Part shown: piece by piece, positions 1 through 9,063 of the stretch
How the letters are laid out: every line of letters begins with the position of its first letter
Position numbering within the stretch: position 1 is the first letter of the stretch
Source: Pelagibius marinus
GTDB lineage: Bacteria; Pseudomonadota; Alphaproteobacteria; Kiloniellales; Kiloniellaceae
Direction: 5' to 3'
Assembly (NCBI RefSeq): GCF_014925385.1
Contig: NZ_JACSDK010000014.1
Coordinates: 307,011-371,010, forward strand
Length of the DNA: 64,000 bases
The notes under the pieces: model-generated
What the model was told of the DNA's origin: nothing
The model's database searches: none
What the model saw: only the letters and a program-made list of their open reading frames with translations
Position numbers and translations under genes: made by a program

Positions 1-788
1 CGCATCAGCCGGCGGAAGGCGTTGGTGTGGCGGCCGATCACCTCGGCGACGAAGGAGTCCTCGCGCTCGGTGTGGGCGAAGAGCTTCACCGACTGGATGT
101 TGGTGTAGCTGTCGACCACGCGGCCGGTGAGCGCCGAGTTGGCTTCCGAGACCGCGGCGGACTTGCGCCGGACCGGCGGCACCATGAAGTAGATGACGGC
201 GCCGTAGGCGGCGATCCAGACCAGCACCGGGACCAGCATGCGCCAGTCGATGCCGGCGAAGAGCGCCAGGGTGCCGAAGAGGTAGATGGCCAGGAACCAC
301 ACGCCGTCGATGACGTTGACCACCGCCTCGCGCACCGCGTGGCCGGTCTGCATGACCTTCTGGGCGATGCGCCCGGCGAAGTCGTTCTGGAAGTAGGTGA
401 GGCTCTGGCGCAGCACGTAGCGGTGGTTCAGCCAGCGCACCCGGTTGGTCAGGCCCGGCACGATGGCCAGGTTGATCAGCCCGCGCGAGGCCAGGGTCGC
501 CGCGGGGCGCAGCAGCAGGGCGACGACGGCCATGCCGATCAGCGCCCAGCCGTGGTCGGCCAGGAAGCTCTCCGGCGCGCCTTCGCTGATCCAGTCGACC
601 AGCACGCCGAGGAAGGCGTAAAGCGCCAGCTCGGCGCCGGCGGCGATGCCGGAAATCACCAGGGTGACGAGCAGCAGCCAGCGGATCGGCCCCAGGAAAT
701 GCCAGAAGAAGGCCGCGGTCGACTTGGGCGGCCGCGTGACCTTGGAGGGGGCGAGGGGGTCGAAAAGGCGCTCGAAGAAGGCGTACAT
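1..788 (-). CDS. ABC exporter, transmembrane domain (3' part beyond window)
   Basis: Reading leftward from an ATG at 788, one open frame runs off the window edge, giving 262 residues with no stop. It begins MYAFFERLFDPLAPSKVTR, then shows several hydrophobic helices (around residues 30-50, 60-85, 150-185) and coupling-helix-like stretches such as LTYFQNDFAGRIAQKVMQTG, the layout of type IV ABC exporters (MsbA/multidrug family). The ATPase domain would lie outside the window. Codons are strongly G/C-ending in this frame; the rightward frame over the same DNA is a shadow. The substrate cannot be told from the membrane domain. Confidence 0.88.
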   Translation of the reverse strand, partial: MYAFFERLFDPLAPSKVTRPPKSTAAFFWHFLGPIRWLLLVTLVISGIAAGAELALYAFLGVLVDWISEGAPESFLADHGWALIGMAVVALLLRPAATLASRGLINLAIVPGLTNRVRWLNHRYVLRQSLTYFQNDFAGRIAQKVMQTGHAVREAVVNVIDGVWFLAIYLFGTLALFAGIDWRMLVPVLVWIAAYGAVIYFMVPPVRRKSAAVSEANSALTGRVVDSYTNIQSVKLFAHTEREDSFVAEVIGRHTNAFRRLM

Positions 789-988
789 GCGGTTCTGGCT
801 GCAGCTCGCTCGAAAAGTGGTGATCGGGTGGACAGGCTATATCTGGGGGCTCGGCCGGCGCGAGGCAATCACGCGGCGGCTTTTACGTCGGCAATAGTAA
901 CAGCTAAGCTGTCGGAAAGCCGTGCAAATCGGGCAGGGCGGCTGCCCGCCGCGGCGGCGCCGGAGCGGAAATTGTCAGGAGAGCGGTT

Positions 989-1753
989 ATGGGGATGCGG
1001 AAAACCGGCGGCGGATTGGCGATGGCGGCGGCATTGCTCCTGACAGCCTGCGCGGCCCCCGCGCCGCCGCCCGACCCGGCTGAAGAAGCCCTGCTCAGCG
1101 ATTTCCACCGGCTCGCTTACGGGACCGAGCGCCCCGGCCGCGACCACCTGGCCAAGTGGGAGATCCCGATCCGCGCCGCTTTCGTCGGGGAATCGGAGGA
1201 GGCCTACCGGGAGGAGGCCCGGCGGCACCTGGCCGACCTCGGCGCGTTGACCGGCCTGGAGATCACCGAGGCCGCGGCGGGCGAGGCGAACCTGCTCATC
1301 TTCTTCGCCGACGACCCCTTCGCCGCGGCGCGCCGCCACCGTTCCCTCTACGCCCATCGGATCTTCGATACCCGCAGCTTCGACGATCTCATCGCCCGCA
1401 TGGAGCAGAGCGCCACCTGCTTCGGCCTGCTGTGGGGCGGCTGGCCCAGCGGCCGCGGCATCGACTTCAGCGTGGTCTTCATCCGCACCGGCCTAGGCGC
1501 GCGCACCGTGAAGGGCTGCCTGGTTCAGGAGACGGCGGAAGTCCTGGGCCCGAGATTCGGCCTCGACCCGGACGCGGACTCGGTGTTCAGCGATTCCGGG
1601 AAGCAGGTGGAACTCACAGACCAGGACCGCCTGATGATCCGTCTGCTCTACGACCCGCGCCTGAAGCCCGGCATGAGCTGGGCCGAGGCCGAGCCTCTGG
1701 CCCGCGCGGCGCTGCGGGAGCTGCGCAACGGGACCGCGGCGGCCGGCGGGTGA
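989..1753 (+). CDS. DUF2927-like lipoprotein
   Basis: A 254-residue protein with a lipoprotein signal peptide: charged MGMRK start, hydrophobic run and lipobox LTAC (Cys at about residue 21). The C-terminal half contains GRGIDFSVVFIRTGL, a conserved-looking CLVQETAEVLGPRFGL and FSDSGKQVELTDQDRLMIR, which I recognise as the DUF2927 type found in alphaproteobacterial envelopes. An AGGAGAG ribosome site lies 7-8 bases before the ATG at 989; an ATG at 995 is an alternative start. The gene diverges from the ABC exporter. Biochemical function is unknown. Confidence 0.82.
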   Translation: MGMRKTGGGLAMAAALLLTACAAPAPPPDPAEEALLSDFHRLAYGTERPGRDHLAKWEIPIRAAFVGESEEAYREEARRHLADLGALTGLEITEAAAGEANLLIFFADDPFAAARRHRSLYAHRIFDTRSFDDLIARMEQSATCFGLLWGGWPSGRGIDFSVVFIRTGLGARTVKGCLVQETAEVLGPRFGLDPDADSVFSDSGKQVELTDQDRLMIRLLYDPRLKPGMSWAEAEPLARAALRELRNGTAAAGG

Positions 1754-1825
1754 TTCCCGGTTTGCAGTCCGACCGCCGCCGCATAGCATAATGCGGCGAG
1801 GGGTGGACGAAGGAACCTGCGACAG

Positions 1826-3055
1826 ATGATCCTGTTCGAGAACTGCCGGCTGTTCGACGGCCTGGGGAGCGAGCTGCTGGACGGCCGCCACGTGCTGGTC
1901 GAGGGCGAGCGCATCAAGGAAGTTTCCGACACGCCGATCAAGGCAAGCGGCGCCGAGGTCTTCGACCTGAAGGGCCGCACTCTCATGCCCGGCCTCATCG
2001 ACGCGCACTTTCACGCCATGGCGGCGGAGCCGGACTTCGTGAAGATGGAGGACCTGCCGCGCTCCTTCCTGCACCAGCACGCCCGCCACCTGCTGGAGGC
2101 GGCGCTCAAGCGCGGCTTTACCACGGTGCGTGACGCCGGCGGCGCCGACTACGGCCTCGCCATGGCGATCAAGGCCGGGCTCATCGAGGGGCCGCGGCTG
2201 TTCTATTCCGGGCGCGCGCTGACACAGACCGGCGGCCATGCGGACTTCCGTTCGCTGGAGGCCGGGCACGGCGACTTCTGCTTCTGCAGCCAGAGCGGCC
2301 CCATCTTCGGCGTCATCGCTGACGGCGTGCCGGCGGTGCGCAAGGCCGCGCGCGAGGAGCTGCGCAAGGGCGCGACGCAGATCAAGATCATGGCCTCGGG
2401 CGGCGTGTCCTCGCCCAGCGATCCGATCTGGAACCTGCAGTATTCGGAGGAAGAGATCCGGGCCATCGTCTGGGAGGCTGAGTCCTGGCGCACCTACGTC
2501 ATGGCCCACGCCTACACGCCGGAGGCCATCGCCCGCTGCGTCGCCTTCGGGGTGCGCTCCATCGAGCACGCCAACCTGATCGACGCCGAGACCGCCGCGG
2601 CCTGCGCGGCGGCGGGCGCCTTTGTGGTGCCCACCCTGGTGACCTACGAGGCGCTGGAGCGCGACGGGCCGGAGCTGGGCCTGCCGCCGGTCAGCATCGA
2701 GAAGCTGAAGGTGGTGCGCGAGGCCGGCGTGCAGTCGCTGGAGATCCTCAAGGCCGCCGGCGTCGCGGTCGGCTTCGGCACCGACCTGCTGGGCGCCATG
2801 CAGTCCCACCAGTCGGGCGAGTTCTCGATTCGCGCCGAGGCTCTCTCGGCAGATGAGATTCTGCGCTCCGCCACCTCTGTCAATGCGGCCCTCCTGAACG
2901 CGGAGGGCGACCTCGGCGTCGTCGCACCCGGCGCCTTCGCGGACCTGCTGGTGGTCGACGGCGATCCCCTGGCGGACCTTGGTCTCCTGCAAAACCAGGG
3001 CGCGCATCTGCCGGTAATTGTGAAGGGCGGACGCTTCATCAAGCAGGGCCTCTAA
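1826..3055 (+). CDS. Amidohydrolase family protein (imidazolonepropionase/prolidase-like)
   Basis: A 409-residue metal-dependent hydrolase. It has the small N-terminal beta domain, then PGLIDAHFHAM with the HxH metal pair (His61, His63), a candidate carboxylated lysine in QIKIMASGG, further histidines in VMAHAYTPE and RSIEHANLID, and the terminal aspartate in GFGTDLLG. The C-terminus (ADLLVVDGDPLADL) is typical of cytosolic amidohydrolases acting on Xaa-Pro dipeptides or cyclic amides. It stands immediately before a peptide-type ABC transporter and an M20 hydrolase on the same strand, so it probably processes imported amide or peptide substrates; the exact substrate is not readable. Confidence 0.9.
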   Translation: MILFENCRLFDGLGSELLDGRHVLVEGERIKEVSDTPIKASGAEVFDLKGRTLMPGLIDAHFHAMAAEPDFVKMEDLPRSFLHQHARHLLEAALKRGFTTVRDAGGADYGLAMAIKAGLIEGPRLFYSGRALTQTGGHADFRSLEAGHGDFCFCSQSGPIFGVIADGVPAVRKAAREELRKGATQIKIMASGGVSSPSDPIWNLQYSEEEIRAIVWEAESWRTYVMAHAYTPEAIARCVAFGVRSIEHANLIDAETAAACAAAGAFVVPTLVTYEALERDGPELGLPPVSIEKLKVVREAGVQSLEILKAAGVAVGFGTDLLGAMQSHQSGEFSIRAEALSADEILRSATSVNAALLNAEGDLGVVAPGAFADLLVVDGDPLADLGLLQNQGAHLPVIVKGGRFIKQGL

Positions 3056-3242
3056 GACTTAAATACCTACAGCTAGAAGGGGTAAACGCCCAGCAAGCCG
3101 CTTGTTTTCCGGAAGCGGCTCGTAATAGGCTAAGTTGGTTACAAACAAGATCCAAGACCTCATTAGAGGTTGTAACGCAAACGGACAAATCAACGCGCAC
3201 TTATCATTTGTGCGCAACTTTGACGAACAGGGGGGTGCAGCG

Positions 3243-4865
3243 ATGTTTCTGCGAATTGGGTTCACTTCGGGACGCGGTTTCTTCGCTGCAACGCTGATAG
3301 CCGGCTTTCTGGCGGCTATGGCTCTTCCCGGCGTCAAGACCGCCGAGGCCAAGCCCTTCAAGTGGGCTTTCCAGGGCGACGTGCAGACCGTCGATCCGCA
3401 TGGGCTGTTCGAGACCTTCACCCTGGGCTTCCAGCTGAACTTCTATGAAGGCCTGGTCTCGCGCTCCGCGGATCTGGAACTGCAGCCGGGACTGGCGACC
3501 TCCTGGGAGAACGTCGAACCGACGGTCTGGCGCTTCACCCTGCGCCAGGGGGTGACCTTTCACAACGGCAGCACCTTCAACGCCGACGACGTGATCTTCT
3601 CCGTCCAGCGCATCAATACCGAAGGCTCGGACATGAAGGTCATCGCGGGCCTGATCAAGGACGCGGTGAAGGTCGACGACTACACCGTCGATCTGGTGAC
3701 GGAGCAGCCCGACCCCATCCTGCCGCTGCAGCTCGAGATCTTCATGATCATGGACAAGGAATGGTCCGAAGAGCACGGCACGACGCAGGCCACCAACGTC
3801 AAGGGCGACGACCAGGGCAACTATGCGAACCTCCACGCGAACGGGACCGGCCCTTTCATGGTGGTCGAGCGCCAGCCGGATGTGCGCACCGTGCTGAAGG
3901 CGAATCCGAACTGGTGGGGCGAGACCAAGAGCAACGTCACCGAGGCGACCTTCACGCCCATCAGCCAGGACGCGACCCGCGTGGCGGCGCTGATCTCCGG
4001 CGACGTCGACATGGCCTATCCGGTGCCGGTGCAGGACTGGAAGCGTCTGGAAGGCGCGGCGGGGGTCAGCCCCCTGACCGGGCCGGAGGCGCGCACCATC
4101 TTCCTGGGCTTCGACCAGGCGCGCGACGAGCTGCTCTATTCCAACGTCAAGGGCAAGAACCCCTTCAAGGATCAGCGCGTGCGCCAGGCCTTCTACCAGG
4201 CCATCGATATCGAGGCGATCAAGTCCAAGATCATGCGCGGCGCCTCGACCCCCAGCAACCTGATGATCGCCCCGCAGATCAACGGTTTCAATCCGGCGCT
4301 CAACAAACGCCTGCCCTACGACGTCGACACGGCCAAGGGCCTGCTTTCGGAGGCCGGCTATCCCGAGGGCTTCGAGGTAACCATGGACTGTCCCAACGAC
4401 CGCTACGTGAACGACGAGCGGATCTGCCAGGCGGTAGCCTCCATGCTGGCGCGCATCGGGGTCAAGGTGGACCTGCTGGCGCAGACCAAGTCGAAATACT
4501 TCGGCAAGGTTCTGGCCCAGAACGATTACGACACCAGCTTTTTCCTGCTGGGCTGGACGCCCTCGACCTTTGACGCCCACAATGCCATCTCCTCGCTGAT
4601 GTCCTGCCGGGTGGATGGCAAGGGCGCCTTCAATCTGGGCGGCTACTGCAACGAACGGGTGACCGAGCTGGCCGACCTGATCCAGGTGGAGACCGACCCG
4701 GAGAAGCGCCAGGCGCTGATCGACGAGGCCAACAAGATCCACTCCGAGGAGGTCGGGCACATCCCGCTGCACCAGCAGCCGCTGTCCTGGGGCGTCAGCG
4801 ACGGCGTGACCGTTGCCCAGCGCCCGGACAACATGTTCCATCTGCGGCACGTGACGGTGAAGTAG
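3243..4865 (+). CDS. Peptide-type ABC transporter solute-binding protein (SBP_bac_5)
   Basis: A 540-residue periplasmic binding protein of the DppA/OppA class. I place the start at the ATG at 3243, preceded by a purine-rich AGGGGGG ribosome site, giving a signal peptide (residues 1-35, cleaved near AEA). A longer in-frame opening from 3135 would put the signal peptide far inside and is unlikely. Family features are the VDPHGLFE segment, WRFTLRQGVTFHNG, FNADDVIFSVQRI and FKDQRVRQAFYQAID. It feeds the two permeases and two ATPases that follow. Several small hairpins lie in the 187-base leader. Ligand: peptides or similar amides by family; not determinable here. Confidence 0.93.
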   Translation: MFLRIGFTSGRGFFAATLIAGFLAAMALPGVKTAEAKPFKWAFQGDVQTVDPHGLFETFTLGFQLNFYEGLVSRSADLELQPGLATSWENVEPTVWRFTLRQGVTFHNGSTFNADDVIFSVQRINTEGSDMKVIAGLIKDAVKVDDYTVDLVTEQPDPILPLQLEIFMIMDKEWSEEHGTTQATNVKGDDQGNYANLHANGTGPFMVVERQPDVRTVLKANPNWWGETKSNVTEATFTPISQDATRVAALISGDVDMAYPVPVQDWKRLEGAAGVSPLTGPEARTIFLGFDQARDELLYSNVKGKNPFKDQRVRQAFYQAIDIEAIKSKIMRGASTPSNLMIAPQINGFNPALNKRLPYDVDTAKGLLSEAGYPEGFEVTMDCPNDRYVNDERICQAVASMLARIGVKVDLLAQTKSKYFGKVLAQNDYDTSFFLLGWTPSTFDAHNAISSLMSCRVDGKGAFNLGGYCNERVTELADLIQVETDPEKRQALIDEANKIHSEEVGHIPLHQQPLSWGVSDGVTVAQRPDNMFHLRHVTVK

Positions 4866-4881
4866 ACGAGATGCTATGAAG

Positions 4882-4912
4882 AGGGCCCGGGCAGGTTGTC
4901 CGGGCCCTTTTT
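4882..4912 (+). terminator. Intrinsic terminator/attenuator after the binding-protein gene
   Basis: A perfect 9-base-pair stem (AGGGCCCGG with CCGGGCCCT, 9-base loop) is followed directly by a run of T. It sits between the binding-protein gene and the permease genes of the same cluster, so it probably stops only part of transcription and lets the binding protein be made in excess over the membrane components. Confidence 0.85.
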
Positions 4913-4959
4913 GATTCGCTCTTTCCGGGCGCCTGTTTCAGGGATCGAAGTAGCAACGC

Positions 4960-5985
4960 ATGATCGCCTTCGTCGTCCGACGGCTCTTACAATCGATTGG
5001 GGTGATGCTGGCGGTCGGCCTCATTGCCTTCTCGCTCTTCAACTACGTCGGTGATCCCATCAACAACATGGTGGGGCAGGACACGACCCTGGAGCAGCGC
5101 CAGGAGCTGCGTGAGCGCCTGGGCCTGGATGACCCCTTCTTCGTGCAGTACGGGCGCTTCCTGGTGAACGCGGTGCAGGGCGACTTCGGCATCTCCTACC
5201 GCCACCGCCGCCCGGTGGCGGACCTGATCACCGAGCGGGTGCCGGCGACCCTGGAGCTGTCCTTCATCGCCGCCGTTCTGGCGCTTTTCATCGGCGTGCC
5301 CATGGGGGTCTATACCGGGCTGCACCGGCGCGGGGCGCTGTCACAGGTCTTCCTCAGCGTTTCGCTGGTCGGTGTTTCGCTGCCGACCTTCCTGATCGGC
5401 ATCCTGCTTATCCTGGTCTTTGGGGTCATGTCGCAGGACATCAACGCCGCGGTCGGCTTCTACCTGGTTCCGCAGCTGCCGACCTTCGGGCGCGGCGACA
5501 CGGTGCAGCTCGGCTGGTGGTCTACCGGCTTCCTCACCAAGTCCGGCCTCCTGGCCCTCATCCTGCCGTCGATCACCCTGGCGCTGTTCCAGATGACGCT
5601 GATCATGCGCCTGGTGCGCTCTGAAATGCTGGAGGTGCTGCGCACCGATTACATCAAGTTCGCCCGCGCCCGCGGCCTGACCAACCGCGCCGTCAACTTT
5701 GGCCATGCCTTGAAGAATACCCTGGTGCCCGTGATCACCATCACCGGCCTGCAGCTCGGCTCCATCATCGCCTTCTCGCTGATCACCGAACAGGTCTTCC
5801 AGTGGCCGGGCATGGGCCTGCTGTTCATCCAGGCGATCAACGAGGTCGATATCCCGGTCATGGCCTCTTACCTCATGATGATCGGCTTCTTCTTCGTCTT
5901 CATCAATCTCGTCGTCGACCTGCTCTACTACGTCGTCGATCCCCGCCTGCGCGCCGACAAGGCCGTCTCCGGCGGGCATCAGTAG
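4960..5985 (+). CDS. ABC transporter permease, DppB type
   Basis: A 341-residue inner-membrane permease. N-terminal MIAFVVRRLLQSIGVMLAVG is the standard first helix of DppB/OppB proteins, followed by GDP, the LGLDDPFFVQYGRFL segment, and the cytoplasmic EAA-type loop (YIKFARARGLTNRAVNFGHA, about residues 227-246) that contacts the ATPases. It forms the translocation pore with the permease starting 11 bases downstream and belongs to the 3243-9034 transporter. Confidence 0.93.
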   Translation: MIAFVVRRLLQSIGVMLAVGLIAFSLFNYVGDPINNMVGQDTTLEQRQELRERLGLDDPFFVQYGRFLVNAVQGDFGISYRHRRPVADLITERVPATLELSFIAAVLALFIGVPMGVYTGLHRRGALSQVFLSVSLVGVSLPTFLIGILLILVFGVMSQDINAAVGFYLVPQLPTFGRGDTVQLGWWSTGFLTKSGLLALILPSITLALFQMTLIMRLVRSEMLEVLRTDYIKFARARGLTNRAVNFGHALKNTLVPVITITGLQLGSIIAFSLITEQVFQWPGMGLLFIQAINEVDIPVMASYLMMIGFFFVFINLVVDLLYYVVDPRLRADKAVSGGHQ

Positions 5986-5995
5986 GAGAGGGCAG

Positions 5996-6964
5996 ATGGC
6001 TGTCGGCGAAAATCAGCAAGCAGGCGTGCGAAGAGGCTTCGCCACGCACCTCGCGGACGGCGTCCGGCGCTTCTTTCACGGTGACCTTTGGCACTCCTTT
6101 ACCCGTTCGCCGGTAGTGATGGTCTCCGCCGTCATTACCGTGGTGTTCGTCGCCTCTGCGATCTTCGCGCCCCTGGTGGCGCCCTATGACCCCTTCGACC
6201 TGGCCTCCATCGACCTGCTCGACTCCGAGATACCGCCGATCTGGATAGAGGGCGGCGACCCGCGCTTCCTGCTGGGCACCGACGACCAGGGTCGTGGCAT
6301 TCTCTCGACCATGATCTACGGCGCGCGCATTTCGCTCGGCGTCGGTTTCGCCTCGGTGCTCTTCGCCATGGTGCTGGGGGTCGGCCTCGGTCTGCTGAGC
6401 GGCTATCTCGGCGGCACAGTGGATGCGATCATCATGCGCATCGCCGACGTGCAGCTCACTTTCCCGGCCATTCTCATCGCCCTGCTGATCGACGGGCTTT
6501 CGCGCACCGTGCTGCCACGCGACCTGCACGGCGAGATCTGGTTCTACGTGCTGGTGCTCGCCATCGGCTTGTCGTTCTGGGTGCAGTACGCGCGCACCGT
6601 GCGCGGCTCGGCCATGGTCGAGCGCAGCAAGGAATACGTCCAGGCCGCCCAGGTTATCGGCATTCCGCCGCTGCTCATCATGCTGCGCCATGTGCTGCCC
6701 AACGTCATGGGGCCGGTGCTGGTGATCGCCACCATCAACCTCGCCATCGCGGTGATCACCGAGGCGACGCTGTCCTTCCTGGGCGTCGGCGTGCCGCCGA
6801 CCTCGCCCTCGCTGGGCACGCTGATCCGCGTCGGCAACGATTTCCTCTTCTCCGGCTCCTGGTGGATCACCATCTTTCCCGGCGCCGCGCTCGCCATCCT
6901 GGTGCTGGCCGTCAACCTGCTGGGCGACTGGCTGCGCGACGCCCTGAACCCCAAGCTGCGGTGA
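5996..6964 (+). CDS. ABC transporter permease, DppC type
   Basis: A 322-residue permease with the DppC/OppC N-terminal cytoplasmic tail, a first helix near residues 40-65, then LLGTDDQGRGILSTMIYGAR (the hallmark GTDxxGRD-like motif, here GTDDQGRG) and the EAA loop KEYVQAAQVIGIPPLLIMLR (about residues 212-231). FLGVGVPPTSPSLGTLI close to the C-terminus is also family-typical. Only 10 bases separate it from the DppB-type gene and its stop adjoins the first ATPase gene, so these are one operon. Confidence 0.93.
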   Translation: MAVGENQQAGVRRGFATHLADGVRRFFHGDLWHSFTRSPVVMVSAVITVVFVASAIFAPLVAPYDPFDLASIDLLDSEIPPIWIEGGDPRFLLGTDDQGRGILSTMIYGARISLGVGFASVLFAMVLGVGLGLLSGYLGGTVDAIIMRIADVQLTFPAILIALLIDGLSRTVLPRDLHGEIWFYVLVLAIGLSFWVQYARTVRGSAMVERSKEYVQAAQVIGIPPLLIMLRHVLPNVMGPVLVIATINLAIAVITEATLSFLGVGVPPTSPSLGTLIRVGNDFLFSGSWWITIFPGAALAILVLAVNLLGDWLRDALNPKLR

Positions 6965-6969
6965 CGGGC

Positions 6970-7977
6970 ATGAGCCGGACCGGAACCAACCAGCCGCTGC
7001 TCCAGGTCGAGAACCTGCGCGTGGAGATTCCCGGGCGGCGCGGCACCCTGGTCGCCGTCGACGACATCTCCTTTGCCATCGGCGAGGGCGAGGTGCTGGG
7101 CGTGGTCGGCGAGTCCGGCGCCGGCAAGTCGCTGACCGGGGCCGCCGTCATCGGCCTGCTGGAGCCGCCCTGCCGCATCGCCGGCGGACAGATCCTCTTC
7201 GACAGCCGGCGCATCGACAACCTGCCTTACGAGAAGCTGCGCCGCATCCGCGGGCGCCACATCGGCATGGTCTTTCAGGACCCGCTGACCTCGCTGAACC
7301 CGCTCTACACCGTCGGGCGGCAGCTCACCGAAACCATCCTCACCCACAGCGACCTCAGCGAGAAGGGCGCGCGCAAGCGCGCCCTCGAACTGCTGCAGGA
7401 AGTCGGCATCCCGGCGGCCGAGCGCCGCATCGACCAGTACCCGCACGAGTTCTCCGGCGGCATGCGCCAGCGGGTGGTCATCGCGCTGGCGCTCTGCGCC
7501 AGCCCGCGCCTCATCATCGCCGACGAGCCGACGACCGCGCTGGACGTCTCGATCCAGGCGCAGATCATCACGCTGCTGAAGCGGCTGTGCCGAGATCACG
7601 GAGCCGCGGTTATGCTGGTGACCCACGACATGGGCGTGATCGCCGAGACCGCCGACCGGGTCGCGGTGATGTACGCCGGGCGCATCGTCGAGATCGGCCC
7701 GGTGGCCGACGTGGTGCTGCGTGCGCGGCATCCCTATACCGAGGGCCTCATGGGCTCGATCCCTCTGGTTGGTCACGATGTCGATCGCTTGACCCAGATC
7801 GACGGCGCCATGCCGCGCCTCAACGCGATCCCCGCCGGCTGCGCCTTCAATCCGCGCTGTCCCAAGGCCTTCGAGCGCTGCCGGCAGGCGCGCCCGGAGC
7901 TGGAAACCGTCGAGGCGACGGAAGCGGCCTGCTGGCTCTACGAGGAAGCGCCGGAACGGAGCGGCACCGATGGCTGA
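6970..7977 (+). CDS. ABC transporter ATP-binding protein, DppD type
   Basis: A 335-residue ATPase. Walker A GESGAGKSLTG, Q-loop VFQDPLTSLNP, signature FSGGMRQRVVIA, Walker B LIIADEPTTALD and the H-loop VTHDMGV are all intact, and the C-terminal oligopeptide-type extension has the cysteine-rich GCAFNPRCPKAFERC. The start is uncertain: an ATG at 6970 or an in-frame GTG at 6961 overlapping the previous stop; I chose the ATG. The 3' end overlaps the next ATPase gene by 8 bases, implying translational coupling. Confidence 0.93.
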   Translation: MSRTGTNQPLLQVENLRVEIPGRRGTLVAVDDISFAIGEGEVLGVVGESGAGKSLTGAAVIGLLEPPCRIAGGQILFDSRRIDNLPYEKLRRIRGRHIGMVFQDPLTSLNPLYTVGRQLTETILTHSDLSEKGARKRALELLQEVGIPAAERRIDQYPHEFSGGMRQRVVIALALCASPRLIIADEPTTALDVSIQAQIITLLKRLCRDHGAAVMLVTHDMGVIAETADRVAVMYAGRIVEIGPVADVVLRARHPYTEGLMGSIPLVGHDVDRLTQIDGAMPRLNAIPAGCAFNPRCPKAFERCRQARPELETVEATEAACWLYEEAPERSGTDG

Positions 7978-9034
7978 GGCGCGCCCTGTGCAGGCGGTGG
8001 ACGACGTCCTGGTCGAGGTCGAGGGCCTCGCCAAGCTCTTCGACGTTTCGCCGCCCTTGCTGAACCGGCTGCTGCAGGGCCAGAAGCGCGTCCTGCTGAC
8101 GGCGGTCGACGATGTCTCCTTCAAGATTCCGCGCGGCAAGACCTTCAGCCTGGTCGGCGAGTCCGGCTGCGGCAAGTCCACGGTGGCGCGCCTGGTGGTC
8201 GGGCTGCACGCCGCCACGCGCGGCCGGATCCTCTTCGAGGGCGCCGACATGGCGGGCGTCACCGAGCGCGCCGAGGCGGCCGCCTTGCGCAAGCGCCTGC
8301 AGATGATTTTCCAGGACCCCTATGCCAGCCTCAATCCGCGCTGGCGCGTATCCGACATCATCGCCGAGCCGATCCGCGCCCATAAGCTCATTGACGGACG
8401 CCGCGCCATCGCCGCGCGGGTCGGCGAACTGCTGGAACAGGTAGGGCTCGCGGCGGCCGACGGCGAGAAGTTCCCGCACGAGTTCTCCGGCGGCCAGCGC
8501 CAGCGCATCTCCATCGCCCGCGCGCTGGCCAGCAACCCGGAGTTCCTGGTCTGCGACGAGCCGACCTCGGCGCTCGACGTCTCGGTGCAGGCGCAGATCC
8601 TGAACTTGATGAAGGCGCTGCAGCGCGAACTGGGCCTGACCTACCTCTTCATCAGCCACGACCTGGCCGTGGTCTATCACATCTCCGACTACGTCGGCGT
8701 CATGTACCTGGGCCGCCTGGTGGAATGGGGTGAGGCCAAGGCCCTGTTCCGCCGCCCGCAGCATCCCTATACGCGCATGCTGCTGGACGCCATCCCGGAC
8801 CTGGAGATGACCGGCCGCCCGCGCATTCCCGTGGCCGGCGAGGTGCCGAGCCCCATCGCGCCGCCCAGCGGCTGCCACTTCCACCCGCGCTGTCCCTTCG
8901 CCGAGGAGCGCTGCCGCCGCGAGGCGCCGCAGCCCTTGGCGACGGCGGCGGGTGAGGTATCCTGCCACGCGGTGGCCGAGGGCCGCCTGCCGGAGGTGGA
9001 GCGGGCGGCCCCGCCCGCCGCGACCGAAACCTGA
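7970..9034 (+). CDS. ABC transporter ATP-binding protein, DppF type
   Basis: A 354-residue second ATPase of the same importer. It shows Walker A GESGCGKSTVA, Q-loop IFQDPYASLNP, signature FSGGQRQRISIA, Walker B FLVCDEPTSALD and H-loop ISHDLAVV. The C-terminus GCHFHPRCPFAEERC is the oligopeptide/dipeptide transporter domain that often binds an Fe-S cluster in this family. It would pair with the DppD-type ATPase to power the two permeases. Confidence 0.93.
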   Translation: MAEARPVQAVDDVLVEVEGLAKLFDVSPPLLNRLLQGQKRVLLTAVDDVSFKIPRGKTFSLVGESGCGKSTVARLVVGLHAATRGRILFEGADMAGVTERAEAAALRKRLQMIFQDPYASLNPRWRVSDIIAEPIRAHKLIDGRRAIAARVGELLEQVGLAAADGEKFPHEFSGGQRQRISIARALASNPEFLVCDEPTSALDVSVQAQILNLMKALQRELGLTYLFISHDLAVVYHISDYVGVMYLGRLVEWGEAKALFRRPQHPYTRMLLDAIPDLEMTGRPRIPVAGEVPSPIAPPSGCHFHPRCPFAEERCRREAPQPLATAAGEVSCHAVAEGRLPEVERAAPPAATET

Positions 9035-9063
9035 ACACAAGCGCCTGTAGGAGAGTCACGTCC

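Noticed and set aside
27..1043. Rightward 338-codon open frame over the start of the window
   Set aside because: It is antisense to the ABC exporter membrane domain and reads as His/Asp/Arg-rich shadow sequence.
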